In this document: in pieces, positions 18,182 to 27,577 of the stretch
How the letters are laid out: the number at the start of each line of letters is the position of its first letter
Numbering within the stretch: position 1 is the first letter of the stretch
NCBI RefSeq assembly: GCF_016056295.1
Contig: NZ_JAECZB010000071.1
Coordinates: forward strand, 1-42,020
Length of the DNA: 42,020 nt
Direction of reading: 5' to 3'
Source of the DNA: Atlanticothrix silvestris CENA357
Lineage (GTDB): Bacteria; Cyanobacteriota; Cyanobacteriia; Cyanobacteriales; Nostocaceae
Program-made: the position numbers and the translations under genes
Notes under the pieces: generated by a model
Told to the model about the DNA's origin: nothing
What the model saw: only the letters and a program-made list of their open reading frames with translations
The model's database searches: none

Positions 18182-18955
18182 ATGGATGTAATTCCAGCGA
18201 TTGATTTATTAGAAGGTCGTTGTGTGCGACTGTATCAAGGAGACTATGAGCGATCGCAAGTCTTTAGCGAAAACCCTGTTGATGTTGCTAAACAATGGGT
18301 TGATCAAGGTGCTACTAGATTACACATAGTTGATTTAGATGGTGCAAAAGCAGGTAAAGTTGTAAACCTAGAAGCAATTGCAGCGATCGCTCAAGCAGTA
18401 TCGGTACCCATTGAAATCGGTGGAGGATTGCGCGATCGCACCAGCATTCAACAAGTATTTAATTTAGGCGTACAGTGGGCAATTCTCGGAACCATCGCCG
18501 TAGAACAACCCCAGTTAGTACAAGAACTCTGCCAAGAATTTCCTAGCAAGATTATTATCGGCATTGATGCCCGTAACGGACTAGTTGCAACTCGTGGCTG
18601 GTTAGAAACCTCAGAAGTTTTGGCAACCCAGCTGGCTGTACAAATGCAAGAATTGGGTGCAGCCGCAATTATTTATACAGATATCCACCGTGATGGTACT
18701 CTTTCAGGGCCCAATTTAGAAGCTTTGCGAGAACTTACGGGTGCAATTTCCATCCCCGTTATTGCTTCTGGTGGAGTTAGTTCTGTTACCGATTTATTGA
18801 GTCTGTTGGCGTTAGAACCGCAAGGTGTAACTGGTGTAATTGTCGGTCGTGCCTTATATACTGGCGATATTTCTCTTAAGGAAGCATTGCAGGCGATCGG
18901 CCCAGGGCGGATTCAAGACATTCCACCAAATATAGATTTTTCCGCCTTTGCCTAA
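18182..18955 (+). CDS. hisA: HisA, phosphoribosylformimino-AICAR phosphate isomerase
   Basis: 257 residues, the full TIM-barrel length. HisA performs the fourth step of histidine synthesis, opening the aminoaldose ProFAR to the aminoketose PRFAR. The catalytic Asp8 lies in [15 protein letters not shown], and the second acidic residue is in YTDIHRDGT. Phosphate-binding blocks GGGLRDR (about 81-87) and VIASGGVSS are present, and [10 protein letters not shown] is the usual C-terminal phosphate loop. The ATG is preceded by GAGGGAGA about ten bases upstream, a good ribosome-binding site. No other his genes are nearby, as usual in cyanobacteria. Confidence 0.97.
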   Translation: MDVIPAIDLLEGRCVRLYQGDYERSQVFSENPVDVAKQWVDQGATRLHIVDLDGAKAGKVVNLEAIAAIAQAVSVPIEIGGGLRDRTSIQQVFNLGVQWAILGTIAVEQPQLVQELCQEFPSKIIIGIDARNGLVATRGWLETSEVLATQLAVQMQELGAAAIIYTDIHRDGTLSGPNLEALRELTGAISIPVIASGGVSSVTDLLSLLALEPQGVTGVIVGRALYTGDISLKEALQAIGPGRIQDIPPNIDFSAFA

Positions 18956-19244
18956 ATTTTAAAGTTTCTTACTTTGACTGTCGCTTTTTCTTGCTTGGTA
19001 ATGCTAATTGCTACGAGAACAAATTCTAGCTAAGTATAAGTATAAGTTTTGGCGACACCGCTAGATTCTAATTAGTAAAAATTTTGATGCGAAAGTAATT
19101 GATGTTAACATAATTGTCATGAAACTTTGACTTTTGTGAAGTAGTTGCTCTGTCAGTTTTTGGCGTTAACTGTTTTAGCCTAGTTTCTAAATTTTTAGCA
19201 TCCAGACCTTTAGGGCGCGAAGTGAATTCGGAGATTTAAAATCT

Positions 19245-20495
19245 ATGCCAAACCGCAAAAAGCATATTGAGCATCTACCTCATACTGAAGCAGCCGATCG
19301 CACAATTCGCTTAAAGCAACACCAACGCCTGTTTGCCTTACTTGCGATCGCGGCCGGTTTAATTTTTCTTCAGGGATATATGATCGCTCCCCTGATTCCA
19401 CGTTTGGCTGAAGTTTTTAACGTTCCAGTTCAGGAAATTGGATTTATTGTTCCAGCCTACATGTTATCCTATGCGCTGATGGCATTGTTCTATGGTGTGC
19501 TATCAGATCGATTCGGACGATGGTCTATAATTCGCATCTCGCTCTTCATTTTTGTTATTTGCACAGCCTTGACCGCAACAGCTCAGACGGCTTCGCAAAT
19601 GGCAGCTTGGCGGTTGCTGACAGGAATTGGAGCTAGTGGAGTTATTCCACTCACCTTTGCATTGATTGGCGATTTATTTCCGTTTGAGCAACGAGGTAGC
19701 AAACTAGGGCTGGTATTTGCAGCTATGGAAGGGGGAATGGCGGCGGGTTCTGCGGGTGGTGCAATTCTTGAGCCATTTTTAGGTTGGCGATGGCTGTTTG
19801 TCGGTACAGCTGTTCTTGCTGCTTTTGTACTTTGGCGGCTTCATCTTTACGGCTCTTTATTCGATACACCTAAAATAGAAAATTTACCCAGCATTCGTGA
19901 GATATTTAGGGGATATAGCCAAATATTAGTTACTTTTCGAGGGCAACGAACTTATATTTATGTTTTGTGGAACGGCATTTACCACTCTGGTGTGTATACC
20001 TGGCTAGGGTTGTACTTGTCGCAACGTTACAACATGGATGCCTTGAGCATTGGTTTGACCATTCTCGGATACGGTATTCCTGGGTTACTGTTGAGTTCCC
20101 TAATTGGTCGGGCGGTTGATCGTTGGGGACGACGTTGGCTAATTCCGTTAGGACTAGTTATGGCAGCCCTAGCTGGTATTGTTATGATTCTCGATATTCC
20201 TGCATATATCACCACGATCGCGGTTCTGTTCTTGTCTTTGGGGTACGACCTTACACAACCTTTGTTTGTGGGTATTGTAACCGACTTGGGGGATGACAAT
20301 AATTTAGGTCAAACTATGGGACTCAAAGTGTTTATACTGTTCACTGGATTTGGTGTTGGCAGCCTCATCTTTGGAGAACTACTACGCTTTGGATTTGGGA
20401 TGTCTCTTGCCATTTTTGGCGGCATTCAGTTAATTTTTGGTTTAATAGCAATTTCACTATTTTGGCAGGAAGTCCCATCTCGATCGCACTCATAA
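19245..20495 (+). CDS. Major facilitator superfamily transporter
   Basis: 416 residues with about twelve membrane segments. The conserved loop 2-3 motif reads GVLSDRFGRW (about 84-93) and a weaker copy GRAVDRWGRRW occurs between segments 8 and 9, the usual MFS pseudo-symmetry. RLLTGIGASGVIPLTFALIGDLFP fits a drug-proton antiporter group (12-TM Bcr/CmlA or tetracycline-like). The N-terminal 28 residues are polar and basic. Substrate is unknown. It stands alone after a 289-base gap from hisA. Confidence 0.9.
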   Translation: MPNRKKHIEHLPHTEAADRTIRLKQHQRLFALLAIAAGLIFLQGYMIAPLIPRLAEVFNVPVQEIGFIVPAYMLSYALMALFYGVLSDRFGRWSIIRISLFIFVICTALTATAQTASQMAAWRLLTGIGASGVIPLTFALIGDLFPFEQRGSKLGLVFAAMEGGMAAGSAGGAILEPFLGWRWLFVGTAVLAAFVLWRLHLYGSLFDTPKIENLPSIREIFRGYSQILVTFRGQRTYIYVLWNGIYHSGVYTWLGLYLSQRYNMDALSIGLTILGYGIPGLLLSSLIGRAVDRWGRRWLIPLGLVMAALAGIVMILDIPAYITTIAVLFLSLGYDLTQPLFVGIVTDLGDDNNLGQTMGLKVFILFTGFGVGSLIFGELLRFGFGMSLAIFGGIQLIFGLIAISLFWQEVPSRSHS

Positions 20496-20510
20496 TACCT
20501 TTAGTATTGA

Positions 20511-20638
20511 AATACACTCACATTGTCCGTCATAATGTATTTGACACACTACTAGTTGGTTATTTTTGAGATTTCTGGAATGGCAATTTAAATTATTGTA
20601 TTACCAGTAGTAGAGAGTTAGTTAACAGTGAGTGTATT
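20511..20638. repeat. 128-bp interval bounded by 11-bp inverted repeats
   Basis: AATACACTCAC (20511-20521) and GTGAGTGTATT (20628-20638) are exact inverted copies. They bound the stretch between the MFS gene and the first mini-gene, and the right arm ends four bases before that gene's ATG. A TTGACA box is at 20541-20546, but no convincing -10 box follows at the right spacing. It could be a tiny mobile element or a regulatory stem in the leader of the mini-gene. Confidence 0.4.
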
Positions 20639-20641
20639 GCT

Positions 20642-20767
20642 ATGACTCGCCGACAACCTCGTAACAATGGTAAGCCACGCAAAACTGAGCCTGGTGCTAT
20701 TCGTTTCAAAAGTGACAAAAATACAAACAATACACAACAGCCCAAAAAACCTGATGGTACTACTTAA
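20642..20767 (+). CDS. Mini-protein, 41 residues, basic, unknown
   Basis: A short frame starting MTRRQPRNNGKPRKT and ending PKKPDGTT. It is strongly basic, Asn/Lys/Arg-rich and without hydrophobic segments. The core NNGKPRKTEPG is echoed by NNGKPSRTDQ in another tiny frame 200 bases downstream (20975-21088), which argues that both are real genes of one family rather than chance. A rho-independent terminator follows at 20858. GTGAG lies ten bases before the ATG as a weak ribosome-binding site. I do not recognise a function; nucleic-acid binding is possible from charge alone. Confidence 0.55.
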   Translation: MTRRQPRNNGKPRKTEPGAIRFKSDKNTNNTQQPKKPDGTT

Positions 20768-20857
20768 GTTATTGCGTCTTAAAAACGACTCATGCATTAA
20801 ATAAATAGACTTACTTCAATTTTATTCAAATCTTACGAAAAATGGGTTCCTTCTTTT

Positions 20858-20893
20858 ATAGAGACGTACAACATATAACGTCTCTATTTTTTT
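20858..20893 (+). terminator. Rho-independent terminator
   Basis: ATAGAGACGT (20858-20867) and ACGTCTCTAT (20878-20887) form a perfect 10-bp stem with a 10-base loop, followed by a T-run to 20893. It ends the transcript of the mini-gene at 20642. Confidence 0.85.
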
Positions 20894-20974
20894 AAGTAAT
20901 TTTTTTGACTTATTCGGGAAAAATCAATATTCTCGTTGTATATAAAGTTATACCTAAATTCAAAATTGAAGTTT

Positions 20975-21088
20975 ATGTCTAGCCAACAACCAAATCCTAA
21001 CCAACCATCGAAAAAACAAGTGAATGAAACAAACAAAAGCAGAAAAAAACCTCTGAATAACGGTAAACCAAGCAGAACAGACCAATAA
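20975..21088 (+). CDS. Mini-protein, 37 residues, related to the preceding one
   Basis: Starts MSSQQPNPNQPSKKQ and ends NNGKPSRTDQ. It shares the NNGKP-(R/S)-(K/R)-T-(E/D) element with the 41-residue product upstream but places it at the C-terminus instead of the N-terminal half. It is basic and presumably disordered. The ATG is preceded by only a weak GAAG. It has its own upstream gap of about 80 bases after the terminator, so it should have its own promoter. Confidence rests on the shared motif. Confidence 0.5.
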   Translation: MSSQQPNPNQPSKKQVNETNKSRKKPLNNGKPSRTDQ

Positions 21089-21534
21089 CTATAGTGCTTC
21101 TTGGTTGTATGCAGTACACTCTGGTGAGGAAAGGGGCTAGGGGCTAGGGGCTAGAGGCTAGAGTGGTGTATTTCATCGATAAAAAACTACTATAGCAATC
21201 CCAATTGAATTGGGAAAAATACGTAGGTTTAATGTTCAATATATAAAGTAAAATTTTATTCTTATTACAGTCCTTAAGTACTAAAATATCCTCAATTTTA
21301 TCTGGCTCAATCAAAAATCCGAGCTATTTAGTAATATAAACTGCAAAATAGCCAAAAATATTCTTTACACATTGCGACCAAAGTGTCTTATAATTAATTA
21401 TAGACGCTATTGTAATATATATTACTCTTTGTAAAGAGAATCTAAAAGAATTCATCATACCTATCGCGTAGATGCACTGAGGTTAGATAATTGATTCAAT
21501 CATGATATTGATACAAGCACAGGGCTAGACTTTT
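21089..21534. other. Intergenic region upstream of sphR with GGGGCTA repeats
   Basis: 446 bases. A GGGGCTA heptamer repeats three times from about 21133, then decays (GAGGCTAGAG). The rest is AT-rich and should contain the sphR promoter. I looked for direct repeats of the Pho-box type and could not define any. Confidence 0.5.
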
Positions 21535-22296
21535 GTGATATCAATTTATACCAGTGACTCGACTAAGTACTCTGCCGGATCTGACATCGGACAAATGAGC
21601 CGTATTTTAGTGGTAGAAGATGAAGAACTAATTCAAGAAATGCTAGTTGTAGCATTAGAAGAAGAAGGATATGGGGTAATTACTGCCCCAGATGGGCGTT
21701 CTGCTGTCGAGTATCTGAAAAGTTTTGAACCCAACTCAGGAGAATTTCCGTTTGATTTGATTATTCTTGATTTGATGCTGCCTCAAATCAACGGGTTGGA
21801 TATTTGTCGTTTGCTGCGTCATCAAGGAAACCCTGTACCAATTTTAATGCTCAGTGCCAAGGGTAGTGAAACTGATCGCGTTTTGGGGTTAGAAGTAGGA
21901 GCAGATGACTATCTAACCAAACCCTTTAGTATGCGCGAGTTAGTGGCTCGCTGTCGGGCGCTACTGCGTCGGCAACGCTTAAGTACTTTGCCACAACTAC
22001 CAGTCTTAAAATATAAAGAAGTCACTTTGAATCCCCAAGAGTGCCGTGTGTCGGTTCGTGGTCAAGAGGTAAATCTTTCCCCTAAAGAATTTCGCCTCCT
22101 AGAACTTTTTATGAGTTATGCCCGCCGAGTGTGGTCACGGGAGCAATTGCTAGATCAGGTTTGGGGCCCGGATTTTGTTGGGGATAGCAAAACTGTAGAT
22201 GTACACATCCGGTGGTTGCGGGAAAAATTAGAGCAAGATCCCAGCCATCCAGAATACATTGTGACTGTACGAGGATTTGGCTACCGATTCGGATAA
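21535..22296 (+). CDS. sphR: Phosphate response regulator, OmpR/PhoB type
   Basis: 253 residues from GTG 21535; the ATG at 21595 (reading MSRILVVEDE) would give 233 and is a serious alternative. The receiver domain (about 22-140) has the acidic pair in VVEDEE, phosphoacceptor Asp79 in LIILDLMLP and Lys129 in DDYLTKPF. The C-terminal winged helix (about 155-252) shows the PhoB-type pattern NLSPKEFRLLELFM and SKTVDVHIRWLREKLEQDP. It is followed by a histidine kinase and phoU, which makes this the SphR of the cyanobacterial phosphate-starvation regulon. The gap to the kinase gene is 59 bases. Confidence 0.9.
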   Translation: MISIYTSDSTKYSAGSDIGQMSRILVVEDEELIQEMLVVALEEEGYGVITAPDGRSAVEYLKSFEPNSGEFPFDLIILDLMLPQINGLDICRLLRHQGNPVPILMLSAKGSETDRVLGLEVGADDYLTKPFSMRELVARCRALLRRQRLSTLPQLPVLKYKEVTLNPQECRVSVRGQEVNLSPKEFRLLELFMSYARRVWSREQLLDQVWGPDFVGDSKTVDVHIRWLREKLEQDPSHPEYIVTVRGFGYRFG

Positions 22297-22355
22297 TCTA
22301 TTGAGATAGTTGTTAGTTTTTATAAAACATAACGCAACTAACAACTCAGACTCAA

Positions 22356-23687
22356 ATGCTCTTATTGGGATTTTTGATAGGTTTAGCGGTAGGCATTGGG
22401 TTGTGCATTTGGCAACAGATTCAACTGAACCGCTACTTGGCGCGGGAAATTCAACTGTTAACCTCCCGCTTTTCTAAGATATCTCTGCCGTTGATTCCTG
22501 ACTTGCAGAAGGCAATAGCAACACTGAAGCAACAGCGTCAAGATTGGCAGCAATCACTGCAAACTTACCAAGACCTGCTGGATTTTGCACCATTGGGATA
22601 TTTACAGGTGGATGAAGAAAACCAACTGTTATGGTGCAATCAGCAAGCAAGGGAAATTTTGTATCTGCAAAGATGGCAATTAGGACAGGTACGCTTATTG
22701 CTGGAGTTGGTGCGATCGTATGAACTTGACCATTTAATTGAGCAAACTCGCGATCGGCAAAAACCACAGACGACGGAGTGGGTTTTTCACCCCTCTTGTG
22801 ATAATGCGGTAGAGATGCCAAAAATAAAATCTCTAACTTTGCGGGCATCTAGTTTACCATTACTGAATGGGCAAGTAGGAGTTTTTCTAGAAAATCGCCA
22901 ACCCTTACTGGATATGAATCAGGCGCGAGATCGGTCTTTTTCTGATCTTGCTCACGAACTGAGAACACCATTGACCTCAATTAGTCTGGTTGTAGAAACT
23001 TTACAAAACCGTTTGGAACCACCCTTAAATCGCTGGATTGATCGACTGACGCAAGAAGTAGATCGGCTGATTAATTTGGTGCAAAACTGGTTAGAACTTA
23101 CCCAGATGGAAGCAACCCCAGACATACAATTACAAACCAAACCAGTAGAACTGCGATCGCTAATTACATCTGTCTGGGAAACTTTAGAACCATTGGCACA
23201 GCGCCAAAAGTTATCTCTTAACTATTCTGGCCCAGAAAATATTTGGATTAAGGCAGATCAAGCTCGCATTTATCAGGTTTTCCTCAACTTGCTGGACAAT
23301 AGCATCAAATACAGTCATCCTTCTAGTAGTATTTTTGTCCAGGCGGAAATTTCATCAAAAAATGATAACCACAGAGATAATTCTATTTCCCCAGTCTTGG
23401 AAATAAATCTTATTGATTCTGGAGTAGGCTTTTCTGAGGCAGATTTACCCCATATTTTTGAGCGATTTTACCGGGGAGATAAAGCACGCACTCATTCCCC
23501 ATTAACAGAGGGTAATTCCGTAGGATCGATTGTTGGTAATGGTTTGGGTTTAGCGATCGTCCGGCAAATTTTGCTCGCTCATGGTGCTTCTATCAAAGCT
23601 ATGAACCATCCAGAAACTGGTGGCGCATGGATACAACTTCAGTTTCCTGAAGTTGTGGCAAACTCACAACGCCAAGACTATAGTTAA
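22356..23687 (+). CDS. sphS: Phosphate-sensing histidine kinase
   Basis: 443 residues. One N-terminal membrane segment (about 2-20), a PAS domain (about 65-185) and a kinase core follow. The phosphorylated His200 is in FSDLAHELRTPLTSI. The N box QVFLNLLDNSIKYSH, the G1 box DSGVGFSEAD, the F region IFERFYRGDK and the G2 box GNGLGLAIV are all present, so the kinase should be active. The single hydrophobic N-terminus plus PAS without a large periplasmic domain matches PhoR/SphS sensors, which respond to the Pst-PhoU system rather than to phosphate outside. phoU follows directly. Confidence 0.92.
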   Translation: MLLLGFLIGLAVGIGLCIWQQIQLNRYLAREIQLLTSRFSKISLPLIPDLQKAIATLKQQRQDWQQSLQTYQDLLDFAPLGYLQVDEENQLLWCNQQAREILYLQRWQLGQVRLLLELVRSYELDHLIEQTRDRQKPQTTEWVFHPSCDNAVEMPKIKSLTLRASSLPLLNGQVGVFLENRQPLLDMNQARDRSFSDLAHELRTPLTSISLVVETLQNRLEPPLNRWIDRLTQEVDRLINLVQNWLELTQMEATPDIQLQTKPVELRSLITSVWETLEPLAQRQKLSLNYSGPENIWIKADQARIYQVFLNLLDNSIKYSHPSSSIFVQAEISSKNDNHRDNSISPVLEINLIDSGVGFSEADLPHIFERFYRGDKARTHSPLTEGNSVGSIVGNGLGLAIVRQILLAHGASIKAMNHPETGGAWIQLQFPEVVANSQRQDYS

Positions 23688-23715
23688 AAATATCTTCACG
23701 TTTGAGATTACAAGT

Positions 23716-24381
23716 GTGAAAGCTGCTCTTTATAATCCCAGTCCTGAAAGTCCCCAATTGGCGCGCGCTCTAAGACGCTTAGAACGCGATGTGTTACGTA
23801 TGGGAGCTTTGGTAGAACAATCATTTCGCCTCAGCCACCAAGCTTTGTTTGCTCGCAGCTTAACAGCAGCTGAGGAACTCCCTAAATTAGATAAAAAAAT
23901 TGATCGCTTTTATAGACAAATAGAATCAGACTGTACAGCGATCATGACACTACAAGCACCAACAGCTAGAGATTTGCGCTGCTTGAGTGCTTTTATGCAG
24001 TTGGTGCGAGACTTAGAACGCATTGGTGATTACGCGAAAGATTTAGCTGAGATTGCAATTAAAATTTTTCCTTATCCGCCTCATACATCTTTACCAGATA
24101 TTGCAGTCATGTCCCACCATGCACAAGCAATGCTAGCAACTAGCTTGGTAGCTTTAGCAGATTTAGATGAAGTCGGTGGACGAGGTTTAAAGTACCTCGA
24201 CGACACTGTAGACAATGCTTATGAGAGTGTTTATCAAACTTTAGCCCAGCAACGGGATGTCCCAGGTGTAGTCGAGCCGATTTTGCTGTTAGCTCTGGCG
24301 ATTCGTTGTCTGGAACGCATGGCAGATCACGCCACTAATATCGGACAAAGAGTAGCATACATCGTTACAGGCCAACGTTAA
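23716..24381 (+). CDS. phoU: Phosphate signalling protein PhoU
   Basis: 221 residues from GTG 23716, which reads VKAALYNPSPESPQLARAL. The open frame extends back to 23620, but that would overlap the kinase gene by 68 bases and add a non-homologous stretch. PhoU links the Pst transporter to the SphS kinase and represses the regulon when phosphate is ample. The two three-helix repeats are visible: the metal-binding-type blocks are DLRCLSAFMQLVRDLERIGDYAKDLAE and AIRCLERMADHATNIGQRV. It is the third gene of the sphR-sphS-phoU set, 28 bases after sphS. Confidence 0.94.
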   Translation: MKAALYNPSPESPQLARALRRLERDVLRMGALVEQSFRLSHQALFARSLTAAEELPKLDKKIDRFYRQIESDCTAIMTLQAPTARDLRCLSAFMQLVRDLERIGDYAKDLAEIAIKIFPYPPHTSLPDIAVMSHHAQAMLATSLVALADLDEVGGRGLKYLDDTVDNAYESVYQTLAQQRDVPGVVEPILLLALAIRCLERMADHATNIGQRVAYIVTGQR

Positions 24382-25179
24382 TGAAGTACCCACCGCTAAA
24401 TGTTTGACGCTATAGCGGGGGACTTATGCCGGAATAATTCAATAAAAATTGGTTAACTAACATACATTTCACTAAAAGCTTACCTATTCTTAAACTTGCA
24501 CCATTAAAGTATCCGAAGATCAATTAAAAATTACTTTTTGACTAGCTGATGGATCTAAAAGATGTTTTCGGCTGCGATCGCATTGACGCATTGATAAGTT
24601 CAAATATGCGATGAAGGAGATCAACGTCTGGAGACTCTTAAAAGTGAATCCACTTGAGAGAGTATAACGGTAATTATTCAGATAAATATCAATAACACTA
24701 TAGAAATTAGCATCTATTAAAAGTGGTAAATTGGTAAAATTGTCTAGTTTTTGGAAAAACACTGTCTTATAAATTTTAAGTATAATTACTGAGGAACTTT
24801 ATGATCTGAGATGTAATTAGTACTAATCTTTAAATAAAATACACTTCAAGTAAATCTAAAAATAGATAAATTCGTTACCTACGATTAAACATCTATTTAA
24901 TTACTGAACTAAGTGAAATTTAAAATCTTCCTAAAACTGATTGCTTATTTAGTAACGCTCAACATATTTAGATGAATTCATAACCTTGGAAATTAATTAT
25001 AAAGTTACACAATGTCAAACTTAGATATTGTTCGGAAGAACTTAATTGTCTCTTATCCACAACTTAGTCTAATTTTAATTACTTTTGTAAAGCCACTAAT
25101 CTCTTTCTAAAAAATTTCCAACACACCTTGAATTAACTTTAATTAATTCCGTAGTTTACCTCTATCCAACCCTTCCATA
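24382..25179. other. Long AT-rich intergenic region
   Basis: 798 bases. At 24389-24421 CCCACCGCTA pairs with TAGCGGGGG (one bulge), a hairpin that may end the phoU transcript, though no T-run follows. The remainder is AT-rich. A leftward 80-codon frame (24520-24762) has no homology-like features and is not called. The promoter of the Crp-family gene should lie in the last 200 bases. Confidence 0.5.
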
Positions 25180-25794
25180 ATGTCTTTTACAAGTCTTAAT
25201 CCTAGCTCTTCTAGTGCATCAAACAACCCTCATCTAAATGGACAGTTACCACAACAGCTATTTAGCCGAAGGGAAGTAATCCCAACACGCAATGACATAC
25301 TGTGGCGCATCGAACGGGGGGCAGTTCGTACCGTTACTTGGAGTGAAGATGGAGCATTTATTACTCTGGGCTATTGGGGCCCAGGAGATTTAATTGGCTA
25401 TGCTCTGTCTAACGTCAAGCCCTACCACATTGAGTGTCTAACGAGTGTCGAAGTGAGTATTTTGCCACCTCGAATTTGGCATTTAGATATTAATGCTTTA
25501 TTGTCCCACATTCAACACTCCGAAGAGCTTTTAAGCATAGTCCATCGTAAACCCATTTCGCTCCGGCTATGGCAATTTTTGGTATGGTTAAGTGAAAAAT
25601 TTGGACGTAACGTAGAACAGGGCACGCTCATTGATCTAAATGTTACTCATCAGGAAATATCAGAAGTATTAAACACAACTAGAGTCACAGTAACGCGGCT
25701 TTTACAACAATTTGAAGAACAAGGAATGCTATTGCGCTATAAACGTCGGATTATTCTACCTTTACCAAATAAATTAACCAAAAATATAGTTTAA
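25180..25794 (+). CDS. Crp/Fnr family transcriptional regulator
   Basis: 204 residues. An N-terminal cyclic-nucleotide-binding-like beta barrel (about 35-115, with FITLGYWGPGDLIGYALS) is followed by a long helix and a C-terminal winged helix (about 135-200). The recognition region reads VTHQEISEVLNTTRVTVTRLLQQFEEQG. The cAMP phosphate-binding RxS sequence of CRP is not obvious, so the effector is unknown. It does not look like NtcA. It lies 142 bases before the porin gene in the same direction, so it may control that gene. A Ser/Asn-rich first 25 residues precede the barrel. Confidence 0.88.
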   Translation: MSFTSLNPSSSSASNNPHLNGQLPQQLFSRREVIPTRNDILWRIERGAVRTVTWSEDGAFITLGYWGPGDLIGYALSNVKPYHIECLTSVEVSILPPRIWHLDINALLSHIQHSEELLSIVHRKPISLRLWQFLVWLSEKFGRNVEQGTLIDLNVTHQEISEVLNTTRVTVTRLLQQFEEQGMLLRYKRRIILPLPNKLTKNIV

Positions 25795-25810
25795 AAAATT
25801 TGTAATTGAC

Positions 25811-25840
25811 TTGTGTTAATTTCTGGGAATTGGGTATACT
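25811..25840 (+). promoter_or_regulatory. Candidate promoter of the porin gene
   Basis: TTGTGT (25811-25816) and TATACT (25835-25840) are spaced by 18 bases upstream of the porin gene. The -10 box is good, the -35 box only fair. The leader to the ATG is about 90 bases. Confidence 0.35.
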
Positions 25841-25936
25841 CATTCGTGAGGCTCATGTGTAAATACCCTTAACACTTAAGTAGTTAGAGATTTTACCATG
25901 ATATTAACTAGTTGGTGTGAGTAAAAGTTTAAGATT

Positions 25937-27547
25937 ATGACAAAATCATTCTGGAATGTTCTAAAACTCAGTCCAGTTGTTGTCGCCGCTACATTTATTG
26001 CTGCTAACAGCGCTTTGGCAGCAGAAGTAAATGAACAGGTAACAACTGTTGCTCAGCTGTCCCAAGAGTCTAACGACATTGGTCAAGTAACATCCGTGTC
26101 TCAATTTTCGGATGTACAGCCTACAGACTGGGCATTTCAAGCTTTACAGTCACTAGTTGAGCGTTATGGCTGTATCGCTGGTTATCCCAACGGTACTTAC
26201 CGGGGCAACCGTGCTTTGACACGTTATGAATTTGCTGCTGGTTTGAATGCTTGTTTAGACAGAGTTAACGAACTGATTGCGACAGCTACAGCTGACTTAG
26301 TAACTAAGCAAGACCTAACAACCCTACAGCGTTTACAAGAAGAATTTTCTGCTGAATTAGCAACCTTACGCGGTCGTGTTGATTCACTAGAAGCCCGCAC
26401 CTCTGAATTGGAAGCTAATCAGTTCTCTACCACCACCAAGTTAAAGGGCGAAGCAATATTTGCCTTAGCTAGTGTTTTCGGAGATGAAAGAGCAGGTGGT
26501 GGCGATTTACAAGACAATATCATTTTCGCCGATCGGGTTCGTTTGGGCTTTGAAAGCAGTTTCACAGGTCAAGACAAGTTGCAAGTGCGTTTGGAAGCTG
26601 CCAATATTACCCAGTTTGATGGTGACGTTACAGGAACCAGAATGACTCGGTTAGGCTTTGACGGCGATAATGGCAACAATGTTGAAGTTGATAAAGCCAA
26701 CTACGCTTTTAATTTCGGCCCAGCAAAAGTAAAGGTTGAAGCTGTCGGTGCTGAATTGTACGAGAACATTAACGTCTTCAACCCCGGTTTAAATAGCAGT
26801 GGTTCAGGAGCTATTTCCCGCTACGGACGTTTTAGCCCCATCTATCGCCAAGGTTCTGGGGGTGCTGGTGTCACGGTGCAACTCAATCCTACAGGGGCTT
26901 TTACTTTATCTGGGGCTTATCTAGCACCAAGATCTAATAACCCTGGCGACGGATTCGGTATTGCCGATGGTGATTATGCAGCTTTTGGTCAGTTAGAATT
27001 TAAACCCAGCCAAGCTCTAAGTGTAGGTTTTACTTACGCACATACTTATGATGGTGGTTTTGATACTGATGCTGAGGCCGATGTTAACCTAACAGGAAGT
27101 ACGGGTAGTTCCTTAGCCAGACGGCCATTTGGTGATGGTGTTGCTACTACAGGAAACCACTACGGCATACAAGCCAGCTTCCAACCCAGCTCAAAATTGA
27201 GTGTTGGTGGTTGGGCTGGTTATACCACTGCAATTGCTGAAGCTGGTGCTGCTAGAGGTAGCGATGCAGATTTATTCTACTGGGCTGCTACTCTTGGTTT
27301 AAAAGATTTTGGTAGAGAGGGCAACTTATTGGGTGTGATCTTTGGTCAACCACCCAGAGTCACCAACAACGATATCGCAACTAGAGAAGATCCCGACACT
27401 TCTTATCATCTAGAAGCCCTCTACAAAATGCGCTTCAGCGATAATATTGCCATCACTCCTGGTGTATTGGTAATCTTCAATCCTGAACACAACGATGCTA
27501 ACGACACTATTTATGTAGGTACAATTCGTACTACCTTCAGTTTCTAA
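25937..27547 (+). CDS. SLH-domain OprB-type outer-membrane porin
   Basis: 536 residues. A signal peptide ends about residue 28 (ANSALA). A single SLH domain follows (about 56-105, with FSDVQPTDWAFQALQSLVERYGCIAGYPNGTYRG split by normal loop residues), then a coiled-coil stretch (about 108-148, LQRLQEEFSAELATLRGRVDSLEAR), then a carbohydrate-selective OprB-like barrel to the C-terminal Phe (IRTTFSF), the usual outer-membrane assembly signal. These are the major cyanobacterial porins, often annotated as iron-uptake or nutrient porins. The SLH domain anchors the barrel to the peptidoglycan. Substrate is not shown by sequence; the nearby sphR-sphS-phoU genes make phosphate-responsive expression worth testing. 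Confidence 0.93.
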   Translation: MTKSFWNVLKLSPVVVAATFIAANSALAAEVNEQVTTVAQLSQESNDIGQVTSVSQFSDVQPTDWAFQALQSLVERYGCIAGYPNGTYRGNRALTRYEFAAGLNACLDRVNELIATATADLVTKQDLTTLQRLQEEFSAELATLRGRVDSLEARTSELEANQFSTTTKLKGEAIFALASVFGDERAGGGDLQDNIIFADRVRLGFESSFTGQDKLQVRLEAANITQFDGDVTGTRMTRLGFDGDNGNNVEVDKANYAFNFGPAKVKVEAVGAELYENINVFNPGLNSSGSGAISRYGRFSPIYRQGSGGAGVTVQLNPTGAFTLSGAYLAPRSNNPGDGFGIADGDYAAFGQLEFKPSQALSVGFTYAHTYDGGFDTDAEADVNLTGSTGSSLARRPFGDGVATTGNHYGIQASFQPSSKLSVGGWAGYTTAIAEAGAARGSDADLFYWAATLGLKDFGREGNLLGVIFGQPPRVTNNDIATREDPDTSYHLEALYKMRFSDNIAITPGVLVIFNPEHNDANDTIYVGTIRTTFSF

Positions 27548-27577
27548 GGTTGAGTTAGTGGTTTATTAAAAACCAAA

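Noticed and set aside
21133-21165. GGGGCTA repeats as a Pho-box array before sphR
   Set aside because: They are the ordinary 7-bp tandem repeat type found between many Nostoc genes, also seen near 14240, and have no Pho-box sequence.
23620-23715. Upstream extension of phoU into sphS
   Set aside because: The added residues do not resemble PhoU and would overlap the kinase gene by 68 bases; GTG 23716 starts the homologous part.
24520-24762. Leftward 80-codon open frame
   Set aside because: AT-driven composition, no motif, no ribosome-binding site and no partner gene.
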